Shown: positions 7,583 to 15,153 of the stretch, in pieces
How positions within the stretch are numbered: position 1 is the stretch's first letter
How the letters are laid out: the number at the start of each line of letters is the position of its first letter
Source: JBEEJZ01 sp046046915
GTDB taxonomy: Bacteria > Pseudomonadota > Gammaproteobacteria > Burkholderiales > Burkholderiaceae_C
DNA length: 29,341 nt
Assembly (NCBI GenBank): GCA_046046915.1
Contig: JBJOIT010000034.1
Span: forward strand, 1 to 29,341
Reading direction: 5' to 3'
Notes under the pieces: generated by a model
Told to the model about the DNA's origin: nothing
Databases searched by the model: none
What the model saw: the letters and a program-made list of their open reading frames with translations, nothing else
Position numbers and translations under genes: made by a program

Positions 7583-8743
7583 TCAGGCGGCGCGCAAGGC
7601 CCGCACCATCGCGGCGACTTCGCCCACAAAGGCCGGATCCCGAAAATCCACCGCCAGCTGCGTCATGCGGGGGCGGATCATGAAATGGGTCTGCAGATGG
7701 AAGAACTCCGGACCTTGGAGGGTTTCGGGGATGGCCGGCTCCAAATCTTTCCATTCACCGCTGGCCAACTTTTCACCGACACGGGCGCAGTAGTAGCTGA
7801 GCGCCGGGCGCAAACCCCGCTCGGCATCGAGTTGCTTGGGCGCGGTGGTCAGGATGCGGTCGATGATGCGCACGTCTTCCACAATGGCCGGCGGCATGCC
7901 CCACTGGTTCATCATCAGGCAGCCCAGCTCGCCGGCGCACAGGCCCAGCTCTTCCTGCTCCCGCCGCGTGCGCTCCAGAAAGCCCAGAGCCGCATTGCGG
8001 ATCGTGGTTTCAGCGGGCAACAGAGACAAAGCTGCCATGTGCCCTAGAAAAGACAGCACCACCAGGGTGGCCATGGAGCCGGGGTCGGGCACGCCCACGC
8101 GCTGACCCAGTCGTATGCACAGCTGGCTGGCAATGGCACTGGCATGCGACCAGCGCTCAAACACAGGTTTGAGCCGGGGATCGGTGGGCCGCAGCGCTTC
8201 GCTCATCAGGCACTGCAGGCAAATGCTGCGTATGGTGTTGAGGCCCAGATACGTCACACCCTGCACCACGCTGGTCACAGGCTTTGGCAAACCATGGAAC
8301 GGCGAGTTCACTGTGGCGAGCACCTTGGCGGCCAAATGAGGCTCGGCCAGAATGAGTTCACTCAGATCGTCCGGTGAAGCTTGCTCCAGAAACCCCGGCG
8401 ACAACAGTTTTTGCAGGCCGACTGGCGGACGGGGGATGCGCACGATGCGATCCATCAGGGCCCGGTGTGTCTCAAACGGCAGCTCAAAGGCTTCGGTGCG
8501 CCGAAACACCACCAGCTCTTCGGGGATATCCCAGCGTGTAGGAAGGATGGCCGCTGCATTGACCACGTTGCAAGTGAAGTCGGGTGCGGGCCCCGTAACA
8601 GACGGGCCATTGCCAGGGGCCGGAGGGCTGGTCTTCCCCTCAGTGCCATTCAGAGGCGCTGGCTGTGCACTACCTGAGCGTTTGACAAAAAGGAAGGCCG
8701 CGACAGCCACCCCACAAGCAATGCCGATGAGTAAATACAACAT
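7583..8743 (-). CDS. Membrane-anchored HDOD-domain protein
   Basis: A 386-aa protein with an N-terminal membrane segment at residues 1-20 (MLYLLIGIACGVAVAAFLFV) and a low-complexity Pro/Gly linker to about 60. An HDOD domain covers roughly 105-300: IPRPPVGLQKLLS, ILAEPHLAAKVLATVNSPFHG, VVQGVTYLGLNTIRSICLQCL and ERWSHASAIASQL. HDOD proteins are regulatory relatives of HD phosphohydrolases and usually act in signal transduction. The metal-binding HD pair is not visible: the expected position reads LSFLGHMAAL, so catalysis is unlikely. The gene ends on the base after the convergent lipoprotein gene and starts 51 bases after the membrane-protein gene, so it could be the tail of the long leftward transcript. 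Confidence 0.85.
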   Translation of the reverse strand: MLYLLIGIACGVAVAAFLFVKRSGSAQPAPLNGTEGKTSPPAPGNGPSVTGPAPDFTCNVVNAAAILPTRWDIPEELVVFRRTEAFELPFETHRALMDRIVRIPRPPVGLQKLLSPGFLEQASPDDLSELILAEPHLAAKVLATVNSPFHGLPKPVTSVVQGVTYLGLNTIRSICLQCLMSEALRPTDPRLKPVFERWSHASAIASQLCIRLGQRVGVPDPGSMATLVVLSFLGHMAALSLLPAETTIRNAALGFLERTRREQEELGLCAGELGCLMMNQWGMPPAIVEDVRIIDRILTTAPKQLDAERGLRPALSYYCARVGEKLASGEWKDLEPAIPETLQGPEFFHLQTHFMIRPRMTQLAVDFRDPAFVGEVAAMVRALRAA

Positions 8744-8794
8744 GACGATTTCAAGAGTTTCGGCACTTTAACCCAGCCCAATGCACTTACTCCA

Positions 8795-9928
8795 TCAACC
8801 CGGCCGAACCGCCCGCCATCCTTGGGCCAGCACGCCCAGCAACACCAGACCCAGTTGCAAACCGGCCAGCAGCGAAGGGCCCTGGACCGCAGCGTAAGTC
8901 CCAACCAACAGCAGCAATGCCGGGCCAACAAACACGGAGATGGGCAAGACACTGCGCCAGCGCCTGCTTGGCGGCATGACCGGCGCCCGGCGCCAGTGTG
9001 TGTCGATCACCCAGGCAAGCACCTGCAGTGCCATGCCCAAGATCGTCCATGGCGGGCCGGAGGACGCCAGCACCATCACGTTGCCTACCAGCAACAGCGG
9101 CAAACGCCAGGCAAGCAAGAGACAGCCGAGAAACTCAGAATGCAGTGAGGACGCCCTCAAGGCCTGAGCCATTCCCGACAGTACCGCCATCACGCCGAGG
9201 TGCAGCCCCACCACGGCCACCGGCGGCCAGGCCGCCCCCAGACACGACTGGTCAAACACAAAGAGGCCGCCCATCATCAGGCCCATCACCGAGCGGCTGA
9301 CGAGCGTGGCGACGTCAGGCAAGTTCGAGTGCCGAGGGGCATCAGCATGGGCTGGGTTGTCGGCCACCGCCACCTGAGGCCACAGCACAAACGCTCCCAC
9401 CCCCAGGCAAAGCAGCGCCAGGATGTGCCATTGCCAATGGGATTGCCATGCCAGCGGGTCACCCGCCAGCAGCCACAGCGCAGCGGCCAGAGCAGGCCCA
9501 AGGCCATGCATGAGACCACCACCATGGGGTGTGGCACTGCCCAAACCACGCAGGCTCTCTGAAAACATCACCCACCCAGTCACAAGCGCAAGCCAAGCCA
9601 GGGGCTGCGCAGGCATGTGGGGATGGGCGGCCAGTGCCCACATGCCTGCGCCAGCCAGCGCGGCACCCAGCAATGAACATCGGCGACCCGACAAGAGATG
9701 AGGCCAGGGGGCAAGACACAGCCGACTCGCCCACCACATGGCCAGCGGGAGCATGCCACCCGCCACCGAGTAACTGAGCTGCACACCCCATTTGGCCAGC
9801 ACCAACCAGGGCAAAGCCGCTGAAAAGGCGAGCAGCCAGCTGGCCACTGCATCGGCAGATCGCGCCGTCCTACCGGTCGACGATGCCGAGCCCAGAACAA
9901 GCGACGGCAAGGACATGAGGGTGGGCAT
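8795..9928 (-). CDS. Polytopic membrane protein of unknown function
   Basis: About 377 aa with roughly ten hydrophobic segments, for example WLLAFSAALPWLVLA, LLGAALAGAGMWALAA, ILALLCLGVGAFVLW, AVVGLHLGVMAVLSGM and VGPALLLLVGTYAAVQ. Scattered His, Trp and Met occur between helices (AAHPHMPAQP, WQSHWQWHI). I do not recognise the family; a heme- or metal-handling NnrS-like role crossed my mind but is not supported by a motif. The reading frame is open much farther upstream, but that part overlaps the 2OG-oxygenase gene and reads as non-native Arg/His-rich sequence. The start is therefore the ATG at 9928, or a TTG at 9949 whose bases overlap the previous stop. Tight spacing suggests co-transcription with the oxygenase gene. 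Confidence 0.72.
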   Translation of the reverse strand: MPTLMSLPSLVLGSASSTGRTARSADAVASWLLAFSAALPWLVLAKWGVQLSYSVAGGMLPLAMWWASRLCLAPWPHLLSGRRCSLLGAALAGAGMWALAAHPHMPAQPLAWLALVTGWVMFSESLRGLGSATPHGGGLMHGLGPALAAALWLLAGDPLAWQSHWQWHILALLCLGVGAFVLWPQVAVADNPAHADAPRHSNLPDVATLVSRSVMGLMMGGLFVFDQSCLGAAWPPVAVVGLHLGVMAVLSGMAQALRASSLHSEFLGCLLLAWRLPLLLVGNVMVLASSGPPWTILGMALQVLAWVIDTHWRRAPVMPPSRRWRSVLPISVFVGPALLLLVGTYAAVQGPSLLAGLQLGLVLLGVLAQGWRAVRPG

Positions 9929-9945
9929 GACGATGCCGGCAAAAA

Positions 9946-10659
9946 TCAACGCGCGGCGTAAGGCGCGAGTTGGTCGGAACCCTCCGCCGCGTGCACGCTT
10001 GCATTGAAAGAGATGATGACTCGGTCGCTGCTGCCCTGGTAGGGCATGGCCTGATGCGCCAGCCACGACGGGAAGATCACCAACTGCCCCGGCACGGGTG
10101 CCACGTCCAAATGAGCGGCCTGCAGGTAGGCGTTGCCAAAGTCCATGTAGGCGCCGGCCTGATGGCCGAACCGGGGGCCATAAAAACGCGTGATGCCGTT
10201 GTGTGCACCCAGCACCGGGTGGGCCGTGCGCTGATTGTCGGTGTCGACCTGCACGCAATACACCCCCGACCACGAACAGTTGCCGTGGGTGTGCACATCG
10301 TGATGCACGCCTTGGTTGGAGATCTGGAACCACATGCCATTGATGGCGATCCTGAGACCGGGCGCAGCTTCAATCCAGGCGCACTGATTGGCGGCAGCCA
10401 CGGTGTCACGCAGGCTGTCCACCACAAAGCGCACAAAGCCTTCCCACTCGCTCAGGCGGATGCGCTCCAACAAATCGTCGCTGCTGGCAAAAAAGGCCGG
10501 CGCGGGTGCGTCCCCCTGCCCGCGCAGCGCCAGTTGTGTGGCGCGCATCGCTGTGAACATGCGCACCAGATTGGCGTTCAGGGCGTCCGCCGCCGCATAG
10601 CGATGAACACCCAAGGGGGTGGGCCACAGCGCCATGCAGCGTTGATCGGCGTTGGGCAT
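9946..10659 (-). CDS. Putative 2-oxoglutarate/Fe(II) oxygenase (TIGR02466-like)
   Basis: A 237-aa protein resembling the conserved hypothetical 2OG-Fe(II) oxygenase family. An iron-site region, HHDVHTHGNCSWSGVY, lies at 119-134. A second core strand, PGQLVIFPSWLAHQAMPY, lies at 190-207 with a candidate iron ligand His202, and the candidate 2-oxoglutarate-binding Arg213 is in DRVIISFN. The N-terminus (ALWPTPLGVHRY) is typical of the group. The substrate is unknown. It lies 27 bases after mocA on the same strand and its stop overlaps a possible start of the membrane-protein gene, so it looks like part of the cox transcript, although no role in CO metabolism is known for this family. Confidence 0.8.
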   Translation of the reverse strand: MPNADQRCMALWPTPLGVHRYAAADALNANLVRMFTAMRATQLALRGQGDAPAPAFFASSDDLLERIRLSEWEGFVRFVVDSLRDTVAAANQCAWIEAAPGLRIAINGMWFQISNQGVHHDVHTHGNCSWSGVYCVQVDTDNQRTAHPVLGAHNGITRFYGPRFGHQAGAYMDFGNAYLQAAHLDVAPVPGQLVIFPSWLAHQAMPYQGSSDRVIISFNASVHAAEGSDQLAPYAAR

Positions 10660-10686
10660 ATGTAGGACTGAATATGCGAATCTGAG

Positions 10687-11367
10687 TCAGCTCACCAGCT
10701 GCAGGTCTGCCGGCCAGCGCAGCTGGTGACCGGTTTGCTGGGCCAGCGCGGCCACGTCCTCGGGCGAATCGACGTCGACGCGGTAACGCTTGTTGGCCGT
10801 GGTCCAGTGATGCACCTGGTCCGGGTGGGCGGCTTGCCACTGACGGCAACCGACGTGCGGCTGGCCCGCCAAAATCTGCTCACGCACCTCGCTGCTGAAG
10901 ATCACCGGATTGCCTGGCAGGCCATCCATCGTGGGCTGCACCACCTGGGTGCCCTCGGGCCGCTTTTTGTAGGCGCCAATCAAATCGTTGATGTCTTGCG
11001 AGTTGATCAGGGGCTGGTCGGCCAGTGCCACGAGTGCCGCATCCAGCTTGGGCGACAGGGCCTGCAAACCCAGGCGCAAAGACGAGATCTGGCCGGCCTC
11101 CGGGTCGGGGTTGCGCACCAGCGTCACGGGAAAGTCCTGCACCACTTGCTCGATACGCTCGCTGTAATGGCCCAGCACCACCACCAGCTCGTCCACGCCG
11201 GCGCCCGACAAGGCAATCAACTGGCGACGGATCAGGGGCACGCCACCCAGCTCCAGCAAACATTTGGGGCGGTGGCCCATGCGCGAGGCCGAGCCCGCAG
11301 CCAACAGAACCGCGCCTATCGCCACCCGGCTGTACAAACCTCCGCCGCCTTTGAGGATGCAACCCAT
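10687..11367 (-). CDS. mocA: Molybdenum cofactor cytidylyltransferase MocA-like NTP transferase
   Basis: A 226-aa MobA/MocA-type nucleotidyltransferase. The nucleotide loop VLLAAGSASRMGHRPK lies near 20-35, followed by VRNPDPEAGQISSLRLGL, LVALADQPLI (metal-binding Asp) and GLPGNPVIFSSEV. MocA transfers CMP to molybdopterin to make the cytosine dinucleotide cofactor, the form carried by CO dehydrogenases. It begins two bases after the xdhC stop with GGAGG six bases before its ATG, and it is the eighth gene of the cox series. Specificity for CTP over GTP cannot be proved from the motifs, but the operon context favours it. Confidence 0.87.
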   Translation of the reverse strand: MGCILKGGGGLYSRVAIGAVLLAAGSASRMGHRPKCLLELGGVPLIRRQLIALSGAGVDELVVVLGHYSERIEQVVQDFPVTLVRNPDPEAGQISSLRLGLQALSPKLDAALVALADQPLINSQDINDLIGAYKKRPEGTQVVQPTMDGLPGNPVIFSSEVREQILAGQPHVGCRQWQAAHPDQVHHWTTANKRYRVDVDSPEDVAALAQQTGHQLRWPADLQLVS

Positions 11368-11369
11368 GC

Positions 11370-12338
11370 TCAGCCTCCACAGCAGGATGATTTGGCCGGT
11401 GCCACCAGCACTGGCTCAGCCTGTGGCGCGGCAAGGGCTGCACCCCCACCACAGCAGCTGGCCATGGGGGCAAGGGCGGGCACCGACAAAGTGGAAGAAG
11501 CTGACGACGCCACATCGGACACTGCCACGGCCGTCGATGGCTGCGGCAGGCGCCCACGCCGGGCTGCCACCACCGAGGTCAGGACCGACAAGGCAATCTC
11601 TTCGGGGGTCTGGGCGCCGATGAACTCACCGGCCGGCGCCACGATGCGGGCCACACCCTGCGCGTCTTCGCCACTGGCCAGCAGTGAGTCCAGCATCACC
11701 TGTGCCTTGCGGGCGCTGGCCACAAACCAAAGCCCTTGTGCCTGCAGGGCCAGCGCAGCCTTCAGGCCTTGCAGGTCCCGCCGTCCCTGCGTGGCCACCA
11801 CCACCCAGGCGGATGCCGGCAGTCGGGCCGTGACCGTGGAAACCTCGTCGGTGTCGATCACCGTGTCGGCATCGGCAAAGTCTGCTGCAACCGCGCCTTG
11901 CGCCACCACCGCCACTCGCAGACCCACACGCGGTGCCAGACTGACCAAGGCGCGGGCCACGGGCGAATCACCCACCACCGTGAGTGCAGCTGCTGGCAGG
12001 ACGGGATCGACGAACAACTCCAGCGTGCCGCCCGAATGGCAGGCCATGCCGAACTCCAGCACATCGCCCAACTTGCGCTCTGCACTTTCATCCGAGGGCG
12101 AAATGCGTATGGTGCGCGACTGACCGTCCAGCAGCGCCCGGCGCACGGTTTTGATCACGGCAGGCTGAGCGCAGCCGCCGCCGATCCAGCCAAAAATCTG
12201 TCCGTCCGGCGTGACCACGGCCTTGTCACCTGACTTGGCCGACGTGGGTGCCAGGGCACGCAGCACGGTCACCAGGGCAAAGGGCTTGTCGGCCGCCTGA
12301 AGGCGGGCCGCTTGGGTAATCCATTCATTGCGATTCAT
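11370..12338 (-). CDS. coxF: XdhC/CoxF-family molybdoenzyme maturation protein with Cys-rich tail
   Basis: A 322-aa XdhC-family protein. The N-terminal XdhC/CoxI domain has WIGGGCAQPAV around 51-61 with conserved Cys56. A Rossmann-like domain follows (ALTVVGDSPVARALVSLAPRVG, then WVVVATQGRRDL). XdhC-type proteins help mature the molybdenum cofactor; in the Oligotropha cox system CoxF belongs to this family and works with CoxD and CoxE in building the Cu-S-Mo centre. The last 30 residues are unusual: CCGGG at 295-299 and a terminal CCGG at 319-322, separated by an Ala/Pro linker. The start is ATG 12338, not an in-frame TTG 15 bases upstream, because AAGGA at 12346-12350 sits seven bases ahead of the ATG. 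It lies 27 bases after coxE. Confidence 0.88.
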   Translation of the reverse strand: MNRNEWITQAARLQAADKPFALVTVLRALAPTSAKSGDKAVVTPDGQIFGWIGGGCAQPAVIKTVRRALLDGQSRTIRISPSDESAERKLGDVLEFGMACHSGGTLELFVDPVLPAAALTVVGDSPVARALVSLAPRVGLRVAVVAQGAVAADFADADTVIDTDEVSTVTARLPASAWVVVATQGRRDLQGLKAALALQAQGLWFVASARKAQVMLDSLLASGEDAQGVARIVAPAGEFIGAQTPEEIALSVLTSVVAARRGRLPQPSTAVAVSDVASSASSTLSVPALAPMASCCGGGAALAAPQAEPVLVAPAKSSCCGG

Positions 12339-12345
12339 AGGACTG

Positions 12346-12350
12346 TCCTT
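12346..12350 (-). promoter_or_regulatory. Shine-Dalgarno deciding the xdhC/coxF start
   Basis: AAGGA on the minus strand, seven bases ahead of the ATG at 12338. It selects that ATG over the upstream in-frame TTG at 12353. Confidence 0.6.
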
Positions 12351-12365
12351 CAAAGGGTGTCTGCA

Positions 12366-13538
12366 TCAGTGCAAAACATGACGGGCTGCCGCCAGGTCTG
12401 CCAGGCTGGCCAAGGGAATGAAGCGCTGAATACTGCCACGGGCGCGCTGCAAGGCCGTGGCCGCCGGCACATGGCGGGTGGGATGAAACCAGTTGATGCG
12501 CGCCCCCCGCGAGCGGAGCTGTTGCAAGGCTTCGGCCAAGCGATCCGGTTCATCGGTGTCAAAACCGTCCGAAAACACCCAGACGCGCGCACCACGTCCC
12601 AGCTGGGCCCGGGCGTGCTGGCGGGCAAATTCGTGCAAGCTGGCCGCAATGCGGGTGCCCGCACCAAAACCTGCCGTCACGGCGTTGATCTTTTCCTGCA
12701 CGGTGGCGCTGTCGCGCTGCATCAGCGGCGTGATCTCGGCCAGCCGGACATGAAAGACGAACACTCGCGCTTGGGCTTCTAGCGCAAAAGCACGGGCCAC
12801 ACGCAAAAAAAGCGCCGCGTGGGACTCCATCGAGCGGCTCACGTCGGCCAGGATAAACAAGCGTGGCGGCTCCAGGCGCTGCACTCTCCAGGCAGGCTGC
12901 ATCCATTCACCGCCCCAGCTCACACTGCGACGCAAGGTTTGCCGCAGATCCAGACGTTGCCCAGGCTGCGCCGCACGCCAGCGCCGGGTGGGGCGTGGCT
13001 GGAGCCGCGCCGTGATCTGCCGGGCCAACGCCTGCAAGGCACTGAGCTCCTGCGGCAACCACATTTGCCCATCGCGCTGATGCAGGGGGTCGGTGCGGCT
13101 GGCGCCGCCTTGGGCACGGGGGCTGCCGGGATCGGATTCGTTCTGGCTGGCGGCGGGCAAGTCGCTGGCGGTTTGTGGCGCGCCTGCGCCTGACGCGGGC
13201 TGGCTGGCCGCGGCCATTTGTTCGTGCATCTGCTGCACACTCTGGCGCAGATCGCGACTGGGCCGGGTCTGGCCACTGACCTTCACGCCGCCACGCAGTT
13301 TGTCGGGGTGCCAATAGCGCTCAAACAACTCGGGCCAGAGTTTCCATTCGCGGTGGCTGTGGCAGGCAATGGCACGCCAGGCCGCCTGCACCGGCTTTTC
13401 TTTCAGGCTGCCCAGATGGAGACTTGCCTGCAACATGGCCTGTTGCTCCGCCACCCCCACGCAAAGCCCGTGCTCACGCAGCAAGGCGGCGAAGCCTGCC
13501 AGTCGCTCGCTTGGGGCTGTGGCAACCGACTGGGTCAT
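12366..13538 (-). CDS. coxE: CoxE, von Willebrand A-domain protein for CO dehydrogenase maturation
   Basis: A 390-aa CoxE-family protein. The C-terminal half is a VWA domain with a metal-ion-dependent adhesion site: DVSRS at 232-236, a downstream Thr in GAGTRIAAS, and VFSDGFDTDEP. The N-terminal 100 residues are helical, and an Ala/Ser/Gln-rich linker runs from about 105 to 150. MoxR AAA+ ATPases and VWA proteins act as pairs; in Oligotropha CoxD and CoxE are needed to finish the Cu-S-Mo active site. The coxE ATG overlaps the coxD stop (ATGA), so expression is translationally coupled. Confidence 0.9.
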   Translation of the reverse strand: MTQSVATAPSERLAGFAALLREHGLCVGVAEQQAMLQASLHLGSLKEKPVQAAWRAIACHSHREWKLWPELFERYWHPDKLRGGVKVSGQTRPSRDLRQSVQQMHEQMAAASQPASGAGAPQTASDLPAASQNESDPGSPRAQGGASRTDPLHQRDGQMWLPQELSALQALARQITARLQPRPTRRWRAAQPGQRLDLRQTLRRSVSWGGEWMQPAWRVQRLEPPRLFILADVSRSMESHAALFLRVARAFALEAQARVFVFHVRLAEITPLMQRDSATVQEKINAVTAGFGAGTRIAASLHEFARQHARAQLGRGARVWVFSDGFDTDEPDRLAEALQQLRSRGARINWFHPTRHVPAATALQRARGSIQRFIPLASLADLAAARHVLH

Positions 13539-14482
13539 GCATGCCCCTGCGCTGCAGCGCCTTTCTCGGCCACACCCACGCTGCGACGCCCCTCCACCAG
13601 CTGGCGCAGGCGATCGCTACCCATCATGAAGCGGTCTTCGCGGGTCTTGAGCAAGCAGGCAAAGGTAGCCAGCACAGCGGCCATGTCTTCAGGCAGGCTG
13701 TGGTGCCCGAGTTGATACAAGGATCTGACCCAGTCCAGTGTTTCGGCAATGCCAGGGATCTTGGCCAGGTCTTCGCGCCGCAAACGCTGCACAAACTGCA
13801 CCGCCTCTTCCACCAGATGGCCATCAACCCCGGGCAGAGCAGATTTGACGATGGCGATCTCACGCGCCAGCGTCGGGTAATCCAGGTAGTGATACAAGCA
13901 GCGGCGGCGCAGGGCATCCGACAACTCCCGGGTGCCGTTGCTGGTCAAAATGACCTGAGGAATGTGCGTGGCCCGCAGGGTGCCAATCTCGGGCACGGTG
14001 ATCTGGTACTCGGCCAGCACTTCCAGCAAAAAGGCCTCAAAAGCTTCGTCTGCTCGGTCGATTTCGTCGATCAGCAGCACACAAGGGCCTGTCTGGCTGA
14101 TGGCGCGCAGCAAGGGACGCTCCAGCAAATACTCGCGGCTGAACACGTCCGACTCACGCACCCGGCCCGCACTGGTCTGGTCCGACTCCTTCAGGCGGAT
14201 CGCCATCAGCTGGCGACCATAGTTCCATTCGTAGGCGGCCTGCGCCAGATCCAGCCCCTCAAAACACTGCAACCGCACCAGCGTGGCCCCTTCGGCCTGC
14301 GCCAGGGCGGTGGCCAGGGCGGTTTTACCCACCCCGGCATCGCCTTCGATCAGCAAAGGCCTTTGCAGACAGGACGCCAGCCAGACGGCAGTGGCCAAGT
14401 CCTCATCGGCGAGGTAGCCCGCGCGCTGCAGCCGCTCGCGCAGCAAGCGCTCGTCGGAGACAGAGGTGTCGGGCGCGTTCAT
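13535..14482 (-). CDS. coxD: CoxD, MoxR-type AAA+ ATPase
   Basis: A 315-aa MoxR-family AAA+ ATPase. Walker A is GDAGVGKT at 47-54 and Walker B is LLIDEIDRADEAFEAFLLEVL near 138-158. Sensor 1 is ILTSNGTREL, followed by LRRRCLYHYLDYP, typical of this family. It is a cytoplasmic chaperone that, in the Oligotropha system, is required for introducing sulfur and copper at the molybdenum of CO dehydrogenase. It begins two bases after the coxG stop and ends overlapping coxE. Confidence 0.93.
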   Translation of the reverse strand: MNAPDTSVSDERLLRERLQRAGYLADEDLATAVWLASCLQRPLLIEGDAGVGKTALATALAQAEGATLVRLQCFEGLDLAQAAYEWNYGRQLMAIRLKESDQTSAGRVRESDVFSREYLLERPLLRAISQTGPCVLLIDEIDRADEAFEAFLLEVLAEYQITVPEIGTLRATHIPQVILTSNGTRELSDALRRRCLYHYLDYPTLAREIAIVKSALPGVDGHLVEEAVQFVQRLRREDLAKIPGIAETLDWVRSLYQLGHHSLPEDMAAVLATFACLLKTREDRFMMGSDRLRQLVEGRRSVGVAEKGAAAQGHA

Positions 14483-14484
14483 GC

Positions 14485-15141
14485 TCAGGCGCGTTTGCCA
14501 AACAGGCCTGAGAACCAGCTCTTGATCAAGGCCCAGAAGATCGCCATGCCATTGATCTCGCGGGCCACGACAGGAGCGGCACGTTCGGGTGCCGGCACCG
14601 ATACTTTGGTGGCGGCTGCGTCTGGTGCCACATCAGCGGCAGCGGACACCGCAACCGGTGCAGGCGAACCCTCAACCGCTGGCAGGGACTGCGCCGTCTG
14701 GCGGAAGTTCTCAACGAACTGGGCCAGCAGCATGTCAGACACCTGCACCATCAGACGCCCACCAAACTGGGCGAACTTACCGTTGACGATGACGGCAGCT
14801 TGTCCATTGAGCACGCAGTGCGCAGGGTTGGCTGGGTCTGGCACGATGACCGCGGTGAGGTCCATGGAGGCGGACGAGCCGCCTTTGTCGGCCCCCTTGC
14901 CGCGCATCACCATCTTGCGCTCGGCGGCCACGGATTCGATCACATCCACCGTGCCGCCAAACTGGGCCACAGCCGGCCCAACCTTGACCTTCACCGCACC
15001 TTTGTAAGAGGTCTCCGACAGTTGCTCTGTGATTTCAGCACCGGGCATGCAGCCGGCCACAGCTTTCAGGTCAGTGAGCAGTGCCCAGGCCCGGGCGGCG
15101 TCCACATCGAGCGGGTACTGTTTGTCGAGTTTGACTTCCAT
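14485..15141 (-). CDS. coxG: CoxG, SRPBCC-fold CO dehydrogenase subunit G family
   Basis: A 218-aa protein. Residues 1-150 form the CoxG/SRPBCC domain (MEVKLDKQYPLDVDAARAWALLTD, MPGAEI, YKGAVKVKVGP, LNGQAAVIVNGKFAQFGGRL). An Ala/Pro/Val-rich linker spans about 155-195. The C-terminal hydrophobic segment (GMAIFWALIKSWFSGLFGK) fits a membrane anchor. CoxG is reported to recruit CO dehydrogenase to the cytoplasmic membrane, and the tail here is consistent with that. It starts 12 bases after coxL and is two bases from coxD. Its place directly behind coxL differs from Oligotropha, where coxG follows coxF. Confidence 0.92.
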   Translation of the reverse strand: MEVKLDKQYPLDVDAARAWALLTDLKAVAGCMPGAEITEQLSETSYKGAVKVKVGPAVAQFGGTVDVIESVAAERKMVMRGKGADKGGSSASMDLTAVIVPDPANPAHCVLNGQAAVIVNGKFAQFGGRLMVQVSDMLLAQFVENFRQTAQSLPAVEGSPAPVAVSAAADVAPDAAATKVSVPAPERAAPVVAREINGMAIFWALIKSWFSGLFGKRA

Positions 15142-15153
15142 GAGAACTCCAAT

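Noticed and set aside
9929..10333. N-terminal extension of the membrane protein at 8795-9928
   Set aside because: It overlaps the 2OG oxygenase gene in another frame and reads as Arg/His-rich non-native sequence; the start at 9928 or 9949 fits better.
10726..12123. A 465-codon plus-strand frame opposite mocA and xdhC
   Set aside because: Antisense shadow; low-complexity Ala/Thr/Arg sequence.
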